Source: Bacillota bacterium (GTDB lineage Bacteria > Bacillota > Clostridia > Oscillospirales > Ruminococcaceae). Taken from it: 64,000 nt of DNA. This document shows, piece after piece, positions 16,817-26,436 of the stretch. Both the position numbers and the translations under genes were made by a program. The notes under the pieces are model-generated. The model ran no database searches and was not told the origin of the DNA. It saw only the letters and a list, made by a program, of their open reading frames with translations. The stretch is from contig JAEYNX010000003.1 in the NCBI GenBank assembly GCA_023412215.1, positions 186,001-250,000 on the forward strand. The letters are read 5' to 3'. Each line of letters opens with the position of its first letter. Position 1 is the first letter of the stretch.

Positions 16817-17359
16817 CTAGAGCCTTTTTTTTGCGAAAAGGCTTTTTTGGTTTACATCCGGTTTTTCACAAAACAGCTGTATGGCCGTTTCCTCCAGCGC
16901 CGAAAGCAGCGCGGCGATACACACGGGCCAGAAGATGACGGGGTTGTGCAGCAGCGCAAACACCAGCGGGGTTATAAAAAGTAGCAACCCTGTCACCTTG
17001 TTTGCAATTGTATGGATGAACATCAATGCTTTATGCCTTACCATGGAAATAATAAGGCTTGCCATCCGTATCGCGAAGATGATCAGGATAAGCGGCAAAA
17101 AGGTTAACAGGTTATCAGGCGCCCACAGCAGCACAAGCGCTACAATCACCACAAACATGATCAGATCCGAAATAGAATCCAGCCTCGCGCCCAGCTTGCT
17201 TTGCGTGCCCGCCCTGCGCGCGACAATGCCGTCCAGTACATCCGTAAGCCCGCACAAAAGATAGATGATAGTGAATACAACAAGATGCTCCCGAAGCGGA
17301 ATGAGCAAAAGGCTGAGGAAGATTCTTAAAAGAGTGATGATATTGGCGGCATGTTTCAT
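16817..17359 (-). CDS. CDP-alcohol phosphatidyltransferase family protein (PgsA-like)
   Basis: Members of this family move a phosphatidyl group from CDP-diacylglycerol to an alcohol such as glycerol 3-phosphate in the membrane. The 180-residue protein has the complete metal-binding signature: D43-G44, A47-R48, G57, D61 and D65, spaced exactly as the family rule DGxxAR-x8-GxxxDxxxD. Several membrane helices follow. It lies 19 bases after glpK on the same strand. Since glpK makes glycerol 3-phosphate, phosphatidylglycerol-phosphate synthesis is a fair guess, but the alcohol substrate is not proven by the sequence. It is close to the usual PgsA length. Confidence 0.85.
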   Translation of the reverse strand: MKHAANIITLLRIFLSLLLIPLREHLVVFTIIYLLCGLTDVLDGIVARRAGTQSKLGARLDSISDLIMFVVIVALVLLWAPDNLLTFLPLILIIFAIRMASLIISMVRHKALMFIHTIANKVTGLLLFITPLVFALLHNPVIFWPVCIAALLSALEETAIQLFCEKPDVNQKSLFAKKRL

Positions 17360-17378
17360 AATAAAATTGATCCTCCGG

Positions 17379-18869
17379 CTACTCGGCCCAGTCCTTGGCG
17401 CGCTCTACGGCCCTGTTCCAGCCGTTTATCAGGCGCTTGCGGGTTTCGTCGTCCATGTCGGGGGTATACAGCTTATCCAGCGTCCAGTTTTGCTTTATCT
17501 CGTCGGTACTTTTCCACAAGCCGACGGCAAGTCCCGCCAGATAAGCGGCGCCCAGCGCCGTCGTCTCGCGTATCATCGGGCGGCGGATACCTTTGTTGAT
17601 AATATCGGCCTGAAACTGCATTAAAAAGCTGTTTGAGGAGGCGCCGCCGTCTACCCGCAGCTCGGTAATCTCTATGCCGGTGTCCGCCTCAATGGCGCTT
17701 ACGAGGTCGCGCGTCTGGTAGGCAATCGCCTCGAGTGCCGCACGGATGATGTGGTTTCTGCCCGTTCCGCGCGTAAGGCCGAAGATGGCGCCGCGCGCGT
17801 ACATGTCCCAGTGCGGCGCGCCGAGGCCCGTAAAAGCGGGTACGACGTAAACGCCGGCGTTATCCTTCACCTTGTTGGCGAAATACTCGCTGTCGGACGA
17901 TTCGCTGATAAACCGCATCTCGTCGCGCAGCCATTGAATGATGGCTCCGCCCACAAATACGCTGCCCTCCACCGCGTATTGTACCTTGCCGTTAAGCCCC
18001 ACCGCGATGGTGGTGAGCATTCCGTTCTTGCTTTCACAGATTTTATCGCCCGTGTTCATCAGCATGAAGCAGCCGGTACCGTAGGTGTTTTTGATACTGC
18101 CCGCCTCAAAGCAGGTTTGCCCGAACAGTGCCGCCTGCTGGTCACCCGCGATGCCCGCGATGGGCACCTGCACGCCGAACAGGTTGGCATAGCCGTAAAT
18201 CTCGCTGCTGCTGCACACCTTGGGCAGCATGCATTTGGGGACGCCTAGCACCTCTAACAGCGCGTCGTCCCACTCAAGTGTATGGATGTTAAACAGCATG
18301 GTGCGCGAGGCGTTGGTATAATCGGTTACGTGCGCCTGGCCGTTCGTGAGTTTCCACACCAGCCAGGTATCCACGGTGCCGAATAGGAGCTCGCCGCGCT
18401 CCGCCTTTTCACGCGCGCCCTGTATGTGCTCAAGTATCCACGCAATCTTGGTAGCGCTGAAGTAGGCGTCCAGGCGCAGCCCCGTGCTTTTTTGAATTAC
18501 CTCGCGCAGTCCCTGCCGTTCCAGCTCGGTGCAGAGCGGTGCGGTTCTGCGGCACTGCCATACAATCGCGTTACAGACGGGGCGCCCGGTGGTCTTATCC
18601 CACACAATGGTGGTTTCGCGCTGGTTGGTAATGCCGATGGCGGCGATTTCTTCCGGCAGTATGCCGCTCTGGGTTATCGCCTCGGTGAGCACGCTGTACT
18701 GCGAGGAAAAGATCTCCATCGGGTCGTGCTCCACCCAGCCGGGCTGCGGGTAATACTGCGTAAACTCCTTCTGCGAGATATTGAGGATGTTCTGCGCCTT
18801 ATCGAAGATGATGGCACGGGAGCTTGTGGTTCCCTGGTCCAGTGCGATGACATACCTTTTGTCTGCCAT
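17379..18869 (-). CDS. glpK: Glycerol kinase
   Basis: Glycerol kinase phosphorylates glycerol with ATP to sn-glycerol 3-phosphate, feeding lipid synthesis or glycolysis. At 496 residues it has full FGGY-kinase length. Visible motifs are ALDQGTTSSRAIIFD near residue 9, NQRETT near 82, GDQQAALFGQ, NTYGTGCFML, and the second FGGY signature region GLGAPHWDMYARG. It is followed by the PgsA-like gene and preceded, on the same strand, by an MFS transporter gene. No glpF or glpD lies nearby. A perfect palindrome lies about 45 bases upstream of the start and may be an operator. Confidence 0.96.
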   Translation of the reverse strand: MADKRYVIALDQGTTSSRAIIFDKAQNILNISQKEFTQYYPQPGWVEHDPMEIFSSQYSVLTEAITQSGILPEEIAAIGITNQRETTIVWDKTTGRPVCNAIVWQCRRTAPLCTELERQGLREVIQKSTGLRLDAYFSATKIAWILEHIQGAREKAERGELLFGTVDTWLVWKLTNGQAHVTDYTNASRTMLFNIHTLEWDDALLEVLGVPKCMLPKVCSSSEIYGYANLFGVQVPIAGIAGDQQAALFGQTCFEAGSIKNTYGTGCFMLMNTGDKICESKNGMLTTIAVGLNGKVQYAVEGSVFVGGAIIQWLRDEMRFISESSDSEYFANKVKDNAGVYVVPAFTGLGAPHWDMYARGAIFGLTRGTGRNHIIRAALEAIAYQTRDLVSAIEADTGIEITELRVDGGASSNSFLMQFQADIINKGIRRPMIRETTALGAAYLAGLAVGLWKSTDEIKQNWTLDKLYTPDMDDETRKRLINGWNRAVERAKDWAE

Positions 18870-18910
18870 AACTGATACATCCTTTCATTGTTATATACAT
18901 AGGTAAAGAC

Positions 18911-18923
18911 GTCTTAGTAAGAC
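18911..18923. promoter_or_regulatory. Perfect palindrome upstream of glpK
   Basis: GTCTTAGTAAGAC is a perfect 13-bp palindrome with a central G, 42-54 bases before the glpK start. On the minus strand a weak promoter (TTGAAC, 17 bases, TAAGAC) would place its -10 inside the palindrome. A repressor site is plausible but unproven. Confidence 0.35.
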
Positions 18924-18987
18924 TATAGAAAAAGTTCAAGCAATGCTCCATTTATGCCTTTTGTGAAGAATTTTTACGCAATATTTC

Positions 18988-20235
18988 TTATGCCGCAGCC
19001 GGGCTTGCAGCCTCGCCGTGTCTTACAAAAACGATGCAGAGCAGCGCCAGCAGGCAGCAGGCCCCCGCAAACAAAAATAGCGTTCCGTAGCTGCCGGTCA
19101 GCTCGCGGATGCAACCGAACAGGGAGGGCGCCGCAATCGACGCCACCTGTGAAAAGAAGTAGTAGTAGCCGGTGTAGCGGCCGATGTGCGAGGTATGGCC
19201 GATCTCCACCACCATCGGCAGCGAATTTGTGTTGACACAGGCCCAGAAAAAGCCGCCCGCCACCATCAGTATGCGAATCGCCGCCATATTGGTGATAAAG
19301 AACATTGCCGCAAAAAGCAGCACGCACATGCTAAGCCCGACGACAATACAGCGCTTGCGCCCGAACCTTGTGCCAAAAAAGCCCGCGGGCACAGCGAAAA
19401 CGCCGAACGAAACCGCGAAGAAGGCAAGCGAAATAGAGGCGTTGCCCTGCTCGATGCCGAGCGAATTGGTGGCGTAAAGGGTAAAAAAGGTTTCAATCGC
19501 GTTAAAGCCCAAGAACCAGAAGAAGATAGCCAAAAGCAGCAGCAACAGGCTTGTGCGTTCGCCCCGGGTTTCCCGCGGCGCTTCCGCGGAAACGGCGCCG
19601 TCCTCGGCCTCGGCGGCTGGCGGCTGCTGCGGTTCACGCACAAAGAAGAAGAGCACGGCCCAGGCCGCCAGAGTAACGACGGTTACCAACACAAAGGGAA
19701 GCTGTATGCCGTTTGTCAGGTTGATGAGTACGCCGCCGCCCAACAGCGCCACAATGGTGCCGATGCCGCCCATCAGGTTGATGACGCCGTTTGCCTGCGA
19801 GCGCAGCTTGGAAGGGGTCACGTCGGGCATCAGCGCCACCACGGGCGAACGCCACACCGACATCGAGAGGTTGTAAAGAATGATCACACCGATCAGTAGC
19901 GCTAATGAGGTGCTCAAAGGTATAAACGAAAACAGCACCGCGCTTACAGGCATACCGATTAATATGTAAGGCAGTCTTCTGCCGCGCCGCGTGTGCGTTT
20001 TATCGCTGAGCGCGCCGATCACCGGCTGCATTACGACGGCAAGAACATTGTCGATTGACATAATCAACCCGATGAGTACCGAGTTGTTGATGTGTTTTTC
20101 GAGCAGCAGGGGAACATTTGCGCTATACATCGCCCACGCGAGCGATACCGCCATAAAACCAAAACCGATCAGTGCTGTTTTCTTAAAGTCGAGCTTATCC
20201 GTTACCGAGATGTTGTGCAAAATCGTTTCATCCAA
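18988..20235 (-). CDS. MFS transporter (SLC45/sugar-cation symporter-like)
   Basis: The 415-residue protein has about twelve membrane segments in two groups of six. The loop after helix 2 carries GALSDKTHTRRGRRLPYI, a conserved MFS loop rich in basic residues of the kind seen in sucrose/proton symporters and their bacterial relatives. The middle loop (about residues 200-220) is rich in E, A and P. The substrate cannot be named from the sequence; the downstream neighbour is glpK, 118 bases away on the same strand, but glycerol is not a usual substrate of this group. Its start lies close to a family A repeat, so the repeat sits in its promoter region. Confidence 0.82.
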   Translation of the reverse strand: MDETILHNISVTDKLDFKKTALIGFGFMAVSLAWAMYSANVPLLLEKHINNSVLIGLIMSIDNVLAVVMQPVIGALSDKTHTRRGRRLPYILIGMPVSAVLFSFIPLSTSLALLIGVIILYNLSMSVWRSPVVALMPDVTPSKLRSQANGVINLMGGIGTIVALLGGGVLINLTNGIQLPFVLVTVVTLAAWAVLFFFVREPQQPPAAEAEDGAVSAEAPRETRGERTSLLLLLLAIFFWFLGFNAIETFFTLYATNSLGIEQGNASISLAFFAVSFGVFAVPAGFFGTRFGRKRCIVVGLSMCVLLFAAMFFITNMAAIRILMVAGGFFWACVNTNSLPMVVEIGHTSHIGRYTGYYYFFSQVASIAAPSLFGCIRELTGSYGTLFLFAGACCLLALLCIVFVRHGEAASPAAA

Positions 20236-20252
20236 TTCCCGTGCGGTATTTA

Positions 20253-20448
20253 AATACTAATTCTTCATTTAAAAAGTGATGAAACCACTTTTTTAAACCC
20301 CGCCTTTGGCGGGTGCAACAACACTTTGCGTTGTTGCAGAATAAGTATGGCACAAAATCTTCACCGCCCTTTTGGGCGGTATCCTACGACTAAAAGTCGC
20401 ATAATTAAAACGGTGAATAACACCGTTTCAATTAAAGATTAGGTATAA
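20253..20448 (+). repeat. Family A element, long copy (about 196 bp)
   Basis: The left end reads AAATACTAATTCTTC and the right end TTAGGTATAA, inverted with respect to each other. Inside lie successive hairpins: AAAAAGTG/CACTTTTT, CCCGCC/GGCGGG, GCAACAAC/GTTGTTGC, ACCGCCC/GGGCGGT, GACT/AGTC and AACGGTG/CACCGTT. The core boundary GCAGAATAAGTAT also matches the other copies. It fills the space between the divergent MFS and polysaccharide genes. Confidence 0.8.
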
Positions 20449-20698
20449 ACGGCTCGCAGCCCCGCACGTCGGCGCAAGCCATGTTAATGTTCAGTCAACG
20501 ATTACTATTATATACAATAATGCAGTAAAAGGCAAATAAACGGGCAATTTGGTATCAATATATCAAAAGAATCGCTTGCAGAAAATCACTGCATTTCTTT
20601 ATGAAAAAAGGCAAATACTATTTTTAACCCTGCCTGATTCGGCGGGGTGGTTGCGGTGCGTCAAAACAGATCAGACAATCGTAAAGGAGGTGGGGTGT
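20449..20698 (+). other. Leader region of the polysaccharide locus
   Basis: This stretch separates the family A element from the first polysaccharide gene. A weak promoter-like pair, TTCAGT at 20490-20495 and TACAAT at 20513-20518 with a 17-base spacer, could drive the locus. A short stem CCTGCC/GGCGGG near 20627-20646 resembles one hairpin of family A. No gene is seen. Confidence 0.35.
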
Positions 20699-22546
20699 AT
20701 GAACGACAGGCGATCGAGCCTTAGGCTTCAACTCATTCTGGCATTTTTAGACCTTTTGTGCGCCTACCTTTCGGTCGTGATCGGTTTTAAACTCAAGTTC
20801 GGCTTTTTGGGTACTGTCCCCCCGCACTACCGTGAGAACACAAACTTTTATATCCTTGCGGTTTATGTATTCCTTTTGGCGATGAATATGGCCTTTAAGG
20901 TCTATTCGCACCACCGGCGCAGCATTGATTTTGCGCATATCGCGGCGCTGGTGCCCTCTACCGCGCTGGTGTTTGCCTCACTGGTGGTGTTCGACCGCGC
21001 GCTGCGCTTGGGCATGCCCATCGAGATGATGGCCATCATCTGCGCGCTGCTGCTGTTTTTTATGCTGCTGTCGCGCATCGGCATCAAGGCGCTTCGATTG
21101 GTGCTCGCGCGCTACGAAAGCCTGTACACCCGCTCCGATACCAGCCGCGTGCTCATCTATGCAGCGGGCGAGATGGGCCGCTACCTTTGCGGCAAGCTGT
21201 TGTCCAGCCCCACAGAAAAGCGCGTGCCCGTGGCGTTTATAGACGACAATAAGGCGCTGCACGGCAAACGCATCAGCGGGGTAAAGGTGGCGGGAGGGTT
21301 GAAGAGCCTTGGCTCCGCTATCCGCAACCACTCGGTGAATGAGGTTATCATCGCGCTGCCGGGCGCCGATGCCGAGCTTGTAAAAAGAATCGTATCGGTC
21401 TGCCGCCAGCAGCGCGTGGAGGTCTCGCGCTTCGGCACCATCGAGAATATCGACGACAGCCCCGATAAGGCGAGCATCAGCGACATCAAGCTGGACGATC
21501 TTTTGCGCCGCGACCGCGTGCACCTCAACATGAACGCGGTAAAGCGGTTTATCGAGGGTAAAACCGTGTTGGTGACGGGCGGGGCGGGCTCGATCGGCTC
21601 CGAGATCTGCCGCCAGGTGCTCACCTACGGCGCACAGCGGCTGATTGTGTTTGACATCGATGAAAACGGGCTGTTCGATATCGGCAACGAGCTTGGCGCA
21701 GGCTTTGCGGAGGAGCGTTTTTTTCTGCGCATCGGTTCGGTGCGCGATAAGGTAAGGCTTAACGAGGTGTTCTCGGAGTTTCAGGTAGAGGTGGTGCTTC
21801 ACGCGGCGGCGCACAAGCATGTGCCGATGATGGAGAATAACCCGGTGGAGGCGGTAAAGAATAATGTGTTCGGCACCTTAAACGTCGCGCAGGCGGCCTC
21901 CCGCCACCGGTGTGAGAAGTTTATCCTCATTTCAACCGATAAGGCCGTAAACCCCGGCAATGTCATGGGCGCCTCCAAACGCATTGCCGAGCAGACTATC
22001 CAGATGTTAAACGCCGTAAGCGACACCGTGTTTGCCGCCGTAAGGTTTGGCAACGTTTTGGGCAGCAGCGGCAGCGTGGTGCCGTTTTTTGTAAAACAGA
22101 TCGAAAGCGGCGGGCCGGTGACCGTCACCCACCCCGAGATGCGCCGCTATTTCATGACCATCCCCGAAGCGGTGCAGCTGGTGCTTGAGGCGGGCAGCCT
22201 CGCCACGGGCGGCGAGATCTTTGTGCTCGATATGGGCGAGCCGGTGCGCATCTACGACCTCGCGTGCGACCTGATCATGCTCTACGGCCTGAAGCCCGAT
22301 GTGGATATCAAGATAGAGTTTATAGGGCTTAGGCCCGGCGAAAAGCTGTTTGAGGAGATCAAGCTCGCCGAGGAGGATGTCTCTAAAACCGACAACAACA
22401 AAATCTACGTGCTCAAGCCCGTGGAGATCGATTTTCACGCGTTTGCCTCCGAGATCAAAGGGCTTGAAAAAAGCTGCTACACCTATCGCCACGACGAGCT
22501 GTTTGACCATATCAAACGGCTGGTGCCAACCTTTGACCGAAAATGA
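20699..22546 (+). CDS. Membrane-bound nucleotide-sugar 4,6-dehydratase (CapD/EpsC/PglF type)
   Basis: This enzyme makes a 4-keto-6-deoxy (or epimerised) UDP-sugar for surface glycans. The 615-residue protein has about four N-terminal membrane segments (about 9-135), a first Rossmann-like part with GEMGRYLCGKLL near 165, and a second Rossmann domain with the NAD motif TGGAGSIGSEI near 299. It has the long-chain dehydratase pattern STDKAVNP with MGASK following, where the usual tyrosine is replaced, as in the WbpM/PglF group. ATG 20699 has AAGGAGG eight bases upstream; the open frame before it lacks a ribosome site. Its stop overlaps the next gene by four bases (ATGA). Confidence 0.92.
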   Translation: MNDRRSSLRLQLILAFLDLLCAYLSVVIGFKLKFGFLGTVPPHYRENTNFYILAVYVFLLAMNMAFKVYSHHRRSIDFAHIAALVPSTALVFASLVVFDRALRLGMPIEMMAIICALLLFFMLLSRIGIKALRLVLARYESLYTRSDTSRVLIYAAGEMGRYLCGKLLSSPTEKRVPVAFIDDNKALHGKRISGVKVAGGLKSLGSAIRNHSVNEVIIALPGADAELVKRIVSVCRQQRVEVSRFGTIENIDDSPDKASISDIKLDDLLRRDRVHLNMNAVKRFIEGKTVLVTGGAGSIGSEICRQVLTYGAQRLIVFDIDENGLFDIGNELGAGFAEERFFLRIGSVRDKVRLNEVFSEFQVEVVLHAAAHKHVPMMENNPVEAVKNNVFGTLNVAQAASRHRCEKFILISTDKAVNPGNVMGASKRIAEQTIQMLNAVSDTVFAAVRFGNVLGSSGSVVPFFVKQIESGGPVTVTHPEMRRYFMTIPEAVQLVLEAGSLATGGEIFVLDMGEPVRIYDLACDLIMLYGLKPDVDIKIEFIGLRPGEKLFEEIKLAEEDVSKTDNNKIYVLKPVEIDFHAFASEIKGLEKSCYTYRHDELFDHIKRLVPTFDRK

Positions 22547-23829
22547 AACGGGGTGTGCCTATGCTCGCCGGGCTGCGAAACAGAATAGCCAACAACCCCT
22601 TCTTTAAAAGCGTGCTCATCCTCATGGGCGGGTCGGTGCTGTCGCAGGTCATTCCGTTTCTGGCTTCCCCTGCACTAAGCCGCATCTATACGCCGGAGCA
22701 TTTTGCAACCTTTACGCTCTTTTTATCCACCGTGAACATCCTCGGGGTGATCACCTCGCTGAAATACGACCTCGCCATTGTCGTGGCGCGGGAGGAGGAA
22801 GCCCCCTCCGTATTCTGGCTCTGCCTGCTTTTATCGGGCGGCCTGATGGCGCTTTTGTTCCTGCTCGCACCGGTTTTTATCGCGCTGATGCCCTCCTTAA
22901 GCGAAGGGCACGGGGTGGGTTGGGTGTATATGGTGCCGCTTTCGGTGTTTTTAACGGGGCTTTTTTCCGCGCTGGATTTTTACAACCTGCGTCTCAACCG
23001 CTACCGCACCATTACGCAGGCCAATATCGTGCGGTCGGTGATATCTGCGGCCGTGCAGATTGTGCTCGGGCTGATGGGCTTCGGCGTTTACGGGCTGATG
23101 GTGGGGCAGCTGCTGGCCTACCTTGCGGGGGATATGGTGCTTATGCGCAAGCTTGCCCCGCACGTGGCAAAGCCTAATTTTAAGCAGATGGCAGGCATGG
23201 CGAGGATGTACAAAAGCTTTGCCAAGTACACCATGCCCGGCACACTGGCGACCACCCTCAGCTACAACTCGGTTTCTTACTTTTTAACCGCCTTTTTCAA
23301 ACCCGCCGAACTCGGCTACTACGCGCTCATCAATCAGGTGCTTAGCGCGCCGCTCACGGTTATCTCGGGCGCCGTCGGCAATGTATTCCTAAAAAAGTCC
23401 TCCGATGAGGCCGCACACAGCCGAATGACCGCCAAAACCTTCTCCTCCGTTACCCGGGTGCTCACGCTGCTCTCGGTGCCGGTATTCACCATTCTGTTTG
23501 TGTTTGCAACGCCGATCATCCGCATCTTTTTAGGGGAGCAGTGGCTGCCCGCCGCCGCCATGGTGAGGGCGCTCATCCCGATGTTCCTCGCGAGGTTTAT
23601 CATCACCCCTGTTTCCTCCAGCGCTATTGTGGCGGGCAGGCAGGGCGCGTCGATGGTGTGGCAGTTTTCGCTGCTCGCCGCGTCCGTCGCCCCGGCCTTA
23701 GTACAGCTATTAACCCCGCTGCCCATTCTCTCGTACCTAACGCTGTTGTCTGTGCTTGTCGCCCTGTGCTATGTGGTGTTTTATCTCTACTGCAGGCGAA
23801 TTCTCAAGCAATTGGATACTAATTATTAA
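22543..23829 (+). CDS. Polysaccharide flippase (Wzx/MATE-like membrane protein)
   Basis: The 428-residue protein has about twelve to fourteen membrane segments and begins after a short basic stretch with FFKSVLILMGGSVLSQVIPFL, the usual start of oligosaccharide flippases. It probably moves undecaprenyl-linked repeat units across the membrane. The first ATG overlaps the previous stop (ATGA), which suggests coupling; an in-frame ATG at 22561, preceded by GGGGTG, is an alternative. It is followed after 15 bases by the ligase-like gene. Confidence 0.9.
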   Translation: MKRGVPMLAGLRNRIANNPFFKSVLILMGGSVLSQVIPFLASPALSRIYTPEHFATFTLFLSTVNILGVITSLKYDLAIVVAREEEAPSVFWLCLLLSGGLMALLFLLAPVFIALMPSLSEGHGVGWVYMVPLSVFLTGLFSALDFYNLRLNRYRTITQANIVRSVISAAVQIVLGLMGFGVYGLMVGQLLAYLAGDMVLMRKLAPHVAKPNFKQMAGMARMYKSFAKYTMPGTLATTLSYNSVSYFLTAFFKPAELGYYALINQVLSAPLTVISGAVGNVFLKKSSDEAAHSRMTAKTFSSVTRVLTLLSVPVFTILFVFATPIIRIFLGEQWLPAAAMVRALIPMFLARFIITPVSSSAIVAGRQGASMVWQFSLLAASVAPALVQLLTPLPILSYLTLLSVLVALCYVVFYLYCRRILKQLDTNY

Positions 23830-23844
23830 ACAAGAGGTAGCCGC

Positions 23845-25266
23845 ATGAAATGGATAACCAACGCAACCGCCAGGGTAAGGGCGCATGTCACACCTGCGTT
23901 TGAGCTTTTGTACCTTGCCTGTGTGTTCTTTATGATGCTCGAGATTGCCACCCCCTTACCCGTAAGCCTGTACAAAGGGCTGTATGTGGGAACCTTTATC
24001 GCGCTCGGGGTAAAGTTAATACTGGATAAAAAGCTGGGCTTAAGGCGGCTGTTTTCGTCCATCCGCAGGTTTTACGGGGTGTTAAGCCTGTTCTTTCTGT
24101 TACTCATCTATATCCTGGCCGACATTGTGGGGGTATTTTATTCCCCGGTCCCCGATTTCGCGCTCGTAAAATACCTTGTCATCGTGCCCATGCTGCTGTT
24201 TTTGGTACCCACCATCTACTATCTCAAAAGCACCGAGCGGCTGGATAAGCTGTACAAAACGCTGGCGCTTTCCGGCTTAACGACGGGGCTGCTTTCACTC
24301 TCCAACTACTTTGTGTTTGAGTTTATGCCGCTGCCCTACATCCGCCGCCTTTCGATGATATCGGATTATAACCGCTACGCCGAAAATCTGTATATCAGCA
24401 TGGTGCTGGGCGCTTTCTTTCTGCTAAACGTGCGTTTTAAGCCGCGCACACAGGCGATTTTACTCTTTTCTCACCTCACATTCTATGCCGTTATCATCAC
24501 CCTGAGCGGTTCGCGCCGAACCTATATCCTGATGTTCCCCGCCCTTGCGGCCATCCTGCTCTACAAGGCGTTTTATGTGGCACGGTACAGCCCCACCGAG
24601 ATATCTGCCTTTAAGCGGCTGATCTCGGGGGTACTCATTACCATCCTGTGCATTGGGGTAGTGGGCGCCGCCGAGAACGGGTTTAAGGGGTACTCCGACA
24701 TCAAATACAGGCAGGAGGTTGAAAGCGGGGGCGGCGAGGTTACCGAGGAGAACAGCGTCGAAAATGTCATCGACACCATCGGCACCGGCGGTATGTTCGA
24801 TAAACGGGCGATTATCTGGCAGTTGGCGTATAAAGAGGCGCTAAACTATGATGTGAAGGACATACTAATAGGACGCGGCAGCGGCTACGAGGTGCACCTG
24901 TACGACATCACGAAGGACGAAAAACTTTTAAAGGCCTACGCGAGCTTTGAGAACAAGCCCAAGAACTGGATGAGCCCGCACAACTTTGTACTGGCGGATT
25001 TTTTAAGCGGCGGCATCATCAAGCTGAGCCTTGGCCTTGCGCTGCTCGGCGCGGTGATGGTTCGTCTCGTCCTACTGTTCGCGCACATCCCGGGGCGCGC
25101 GCTGCCGCTTGCCATTACCATGGCGCTGCTCTATTTTAACGTGTTTATCTCAGGCCGGTACGGCATTGCGTACGATAAATTCTACTACATCCTGCTCGTA
25201 TGCCTTGCCGCCGAAAGCGTGTTTGCCGCCCGAGCGCGGGAAGCAGCTGGAACAGCAAACAGCTAA
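23845..25266 (+). CDS. O-antigen ligase/polymerase-like membrane protein
   Basis: The 473-residue protein has about eleven membrane segments and one large outside loop (about residues 275-390). That loop carries RGSGYEVHLYD and then MSPHNFVLADFLSGG, where the HN pair matches the conserved loop motif of O-antigen ligases and Wzy polymerases. In a Gram-positive locus it more likely polymerises or transfers glycan units than ligates to lipid A. SD AGAGG lies about seven bases before ATG 23845. No other Wzy candidate lies in the locus. Confidence 0.82.
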   Translation: MKWITNATARVRAHVTPAFELLYLACVFFMMLEIATPLPVSLYKGLYVGTFIALGVKLILDKKLGLRRLFSSIRRFYGVLSLFFLLLIYILADIVGVFYSPVPDFALVKYLVIVPMLLFLVPTIYYLKSTERLDKLYKTLALSGLTTGLLSLSNYFVFEFMPLPYIRRLSMISDYNRYAENLYISMVLGAFFLLNVRFKPRTQAILLFSHLTFYAVIITLSGSRRTYILMFPALAAILLYKAFYVARYSPTEISAFKRLISGVLITILCIGVVGAAENGFKGYSDIKYRQEVESGGGEVTEENSVENVIDTIGTGGMFDKRAIIWQLAYKEALNYDVKDILIGRGSGYEVHLYDITKDEKLLKAYASFENKPKNWMSPHNFVLADFLSGGIIKLSLGLALLGAVMVRLVLLFAHIPGRALPLAITMALLYFNVFISGRYGIAYDKFYYILLVCLAAESVFAARAREAAGTANS

Positions 25267-25314
25267 AGTGGAGAGAACGATTCTACAGAGAGGAAATAGG
25301 GGAGGCGAAGCGGC

Positions 25315-26394
25315 ATGATGATGTTTATCAGCTATGTGGATTTTGAAGACAAGCGTTCCGGCTCTACCGTGCGCCCGCAGAAGATGTACGACGCGTTTGT
25401 AAAGCTCGGCTTCGAGGTCTTCTTGGTTTCGGGCGCGCAGAATAATTGTATGAAACGGCGCGAAACGGTGCGAAAGGTATTGAACAGGCTCGGGAAGTTT
25501 TCCCCCGACTTCTGCTACATTGAGCTGCCGTCCGGCCCGATCTTTCACCAGATAGACCGCACGCTCATCCGTCGATTGCACCGTATGGGGGTGCCAATAG
25601 CGGCGTTTTACCGCGACGCGTTTTACAAGTTTGCCTCGTGGTGGCAGATAAGCCTGCATAAAAAGCTTGCGGTAAGGCTGCTGCACGCCGCCGATAATTT
25701 CGTGCTCTCCCGCTGCTGCGATATCGTTTATTTCCCCTCCAAAACCATGGCGGGGCTCTTTTCGTTCCCCCAAAAGGGGGTGCTGCCGCCCGCCTGTGAA
25801 AAACGGTTTTTAAATCCGCGGGAGGAGCCGCGCACCTGCATCTACGTGGGCGGGCTTTCCAAGCGCTACGGCACCGACATTTTGCTGTTCGCGTTTGAGC
25901 TGCTCAACCGCTCGGGCAGCTACCCGCTTATCATCGTCTGCCGCGAGGGGGAGAAGAAGGAGATAGACGAACAGTACCTCACTAAGCCCTGGCTCACTGT
26001 CGTGCACGCCACGGGGGAGGCACTGGAGCAGTACTACAGCCGCGCCGACATCGGCCTGTACTGCGGCAGGCGAGACATTTATATGGACTTCGCCATGCCG
26101 GTAAAGGTGTTTGAGTACCTTTCGTACGGGCTGCCGGTCGTCACCACCAACTGTACCGAGATTGCCGCGTTTGTGCAGCGGTACGACGTGGGGGCAGTAG
26201 TGAACGACGACGCGCGGGCCATCGCAAGCGGGGTGCGGGAGCTGATTGCCCACCCGCAGACCTATAAGCGGTTTTACCATAACACAGTCGCTGCGGTCAA
26301 GCGCGAACACCTGTGGGAACACCGAGCCGCTCAGGTAGCCGCTGACCTTGCCGCCGTCACCGGCGCGGTATTGGAGACGGATGATGAAACATAG
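25315..26394 (+). CDS. Glycosyltransferase (GT-B fold, GT4-like)
   Basis: The 359-residue protein has a GT-B layout. The N-terminal half is only weakly typical. The C-terminal half has YVGGLSKRYGTDILL near 178, a nucleotide-sugar region ALEQYYSRADIGLY, and PVKVFEYLSYGLPVV near 262, the GT4 loop with the E-x7-type region reduced. It should add a sugar to the growing surface glycan; donor and acceptor are unknown. Three consecutive or near ATGs (25315, 25318, 25321) follow GGGGAGG, so the exact start is uncertain by two codons. It is co-oriented with its neighbours, 48 bases after the ligase-like gene. Confidence 0.83.
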   Translation: MMMFISYVDFEDKRSGSTVRPQKMYDAFVKLGFEVFLVSGAQNNCMKRRETVRKVLNRLGKFSPDFCYIELPSGPIFHQIDRTLIRRLHRMGVPIAAFYRDAFYKFASWWQISLHKKLAVRLLHAADNFVLSRCCDIVYFPSKTMAGLFSFPQKGVLPPACEKRFLNPREEPRTCIYVGGLSKRYGTDILLFAFELLNRSGSYPLIIVCREGEKKEIDEQYLTKPWLTVVHATGEALEQYYSRADIGLYCGRRDIYMDFAMPVKVFEYLSYGLPVVTTNCTEIAAFVQRYDVGAVVNDDARAIASGVRELIAHPQTYKRFYHNTVAAVKREHLWEHRAAQVAADLAAVTGAVLETDDET

Positions 26395-26436
26395 ACCCTT
26401 GTCAATCACATCAACACAGAAGGAGTGATGCCCCGT

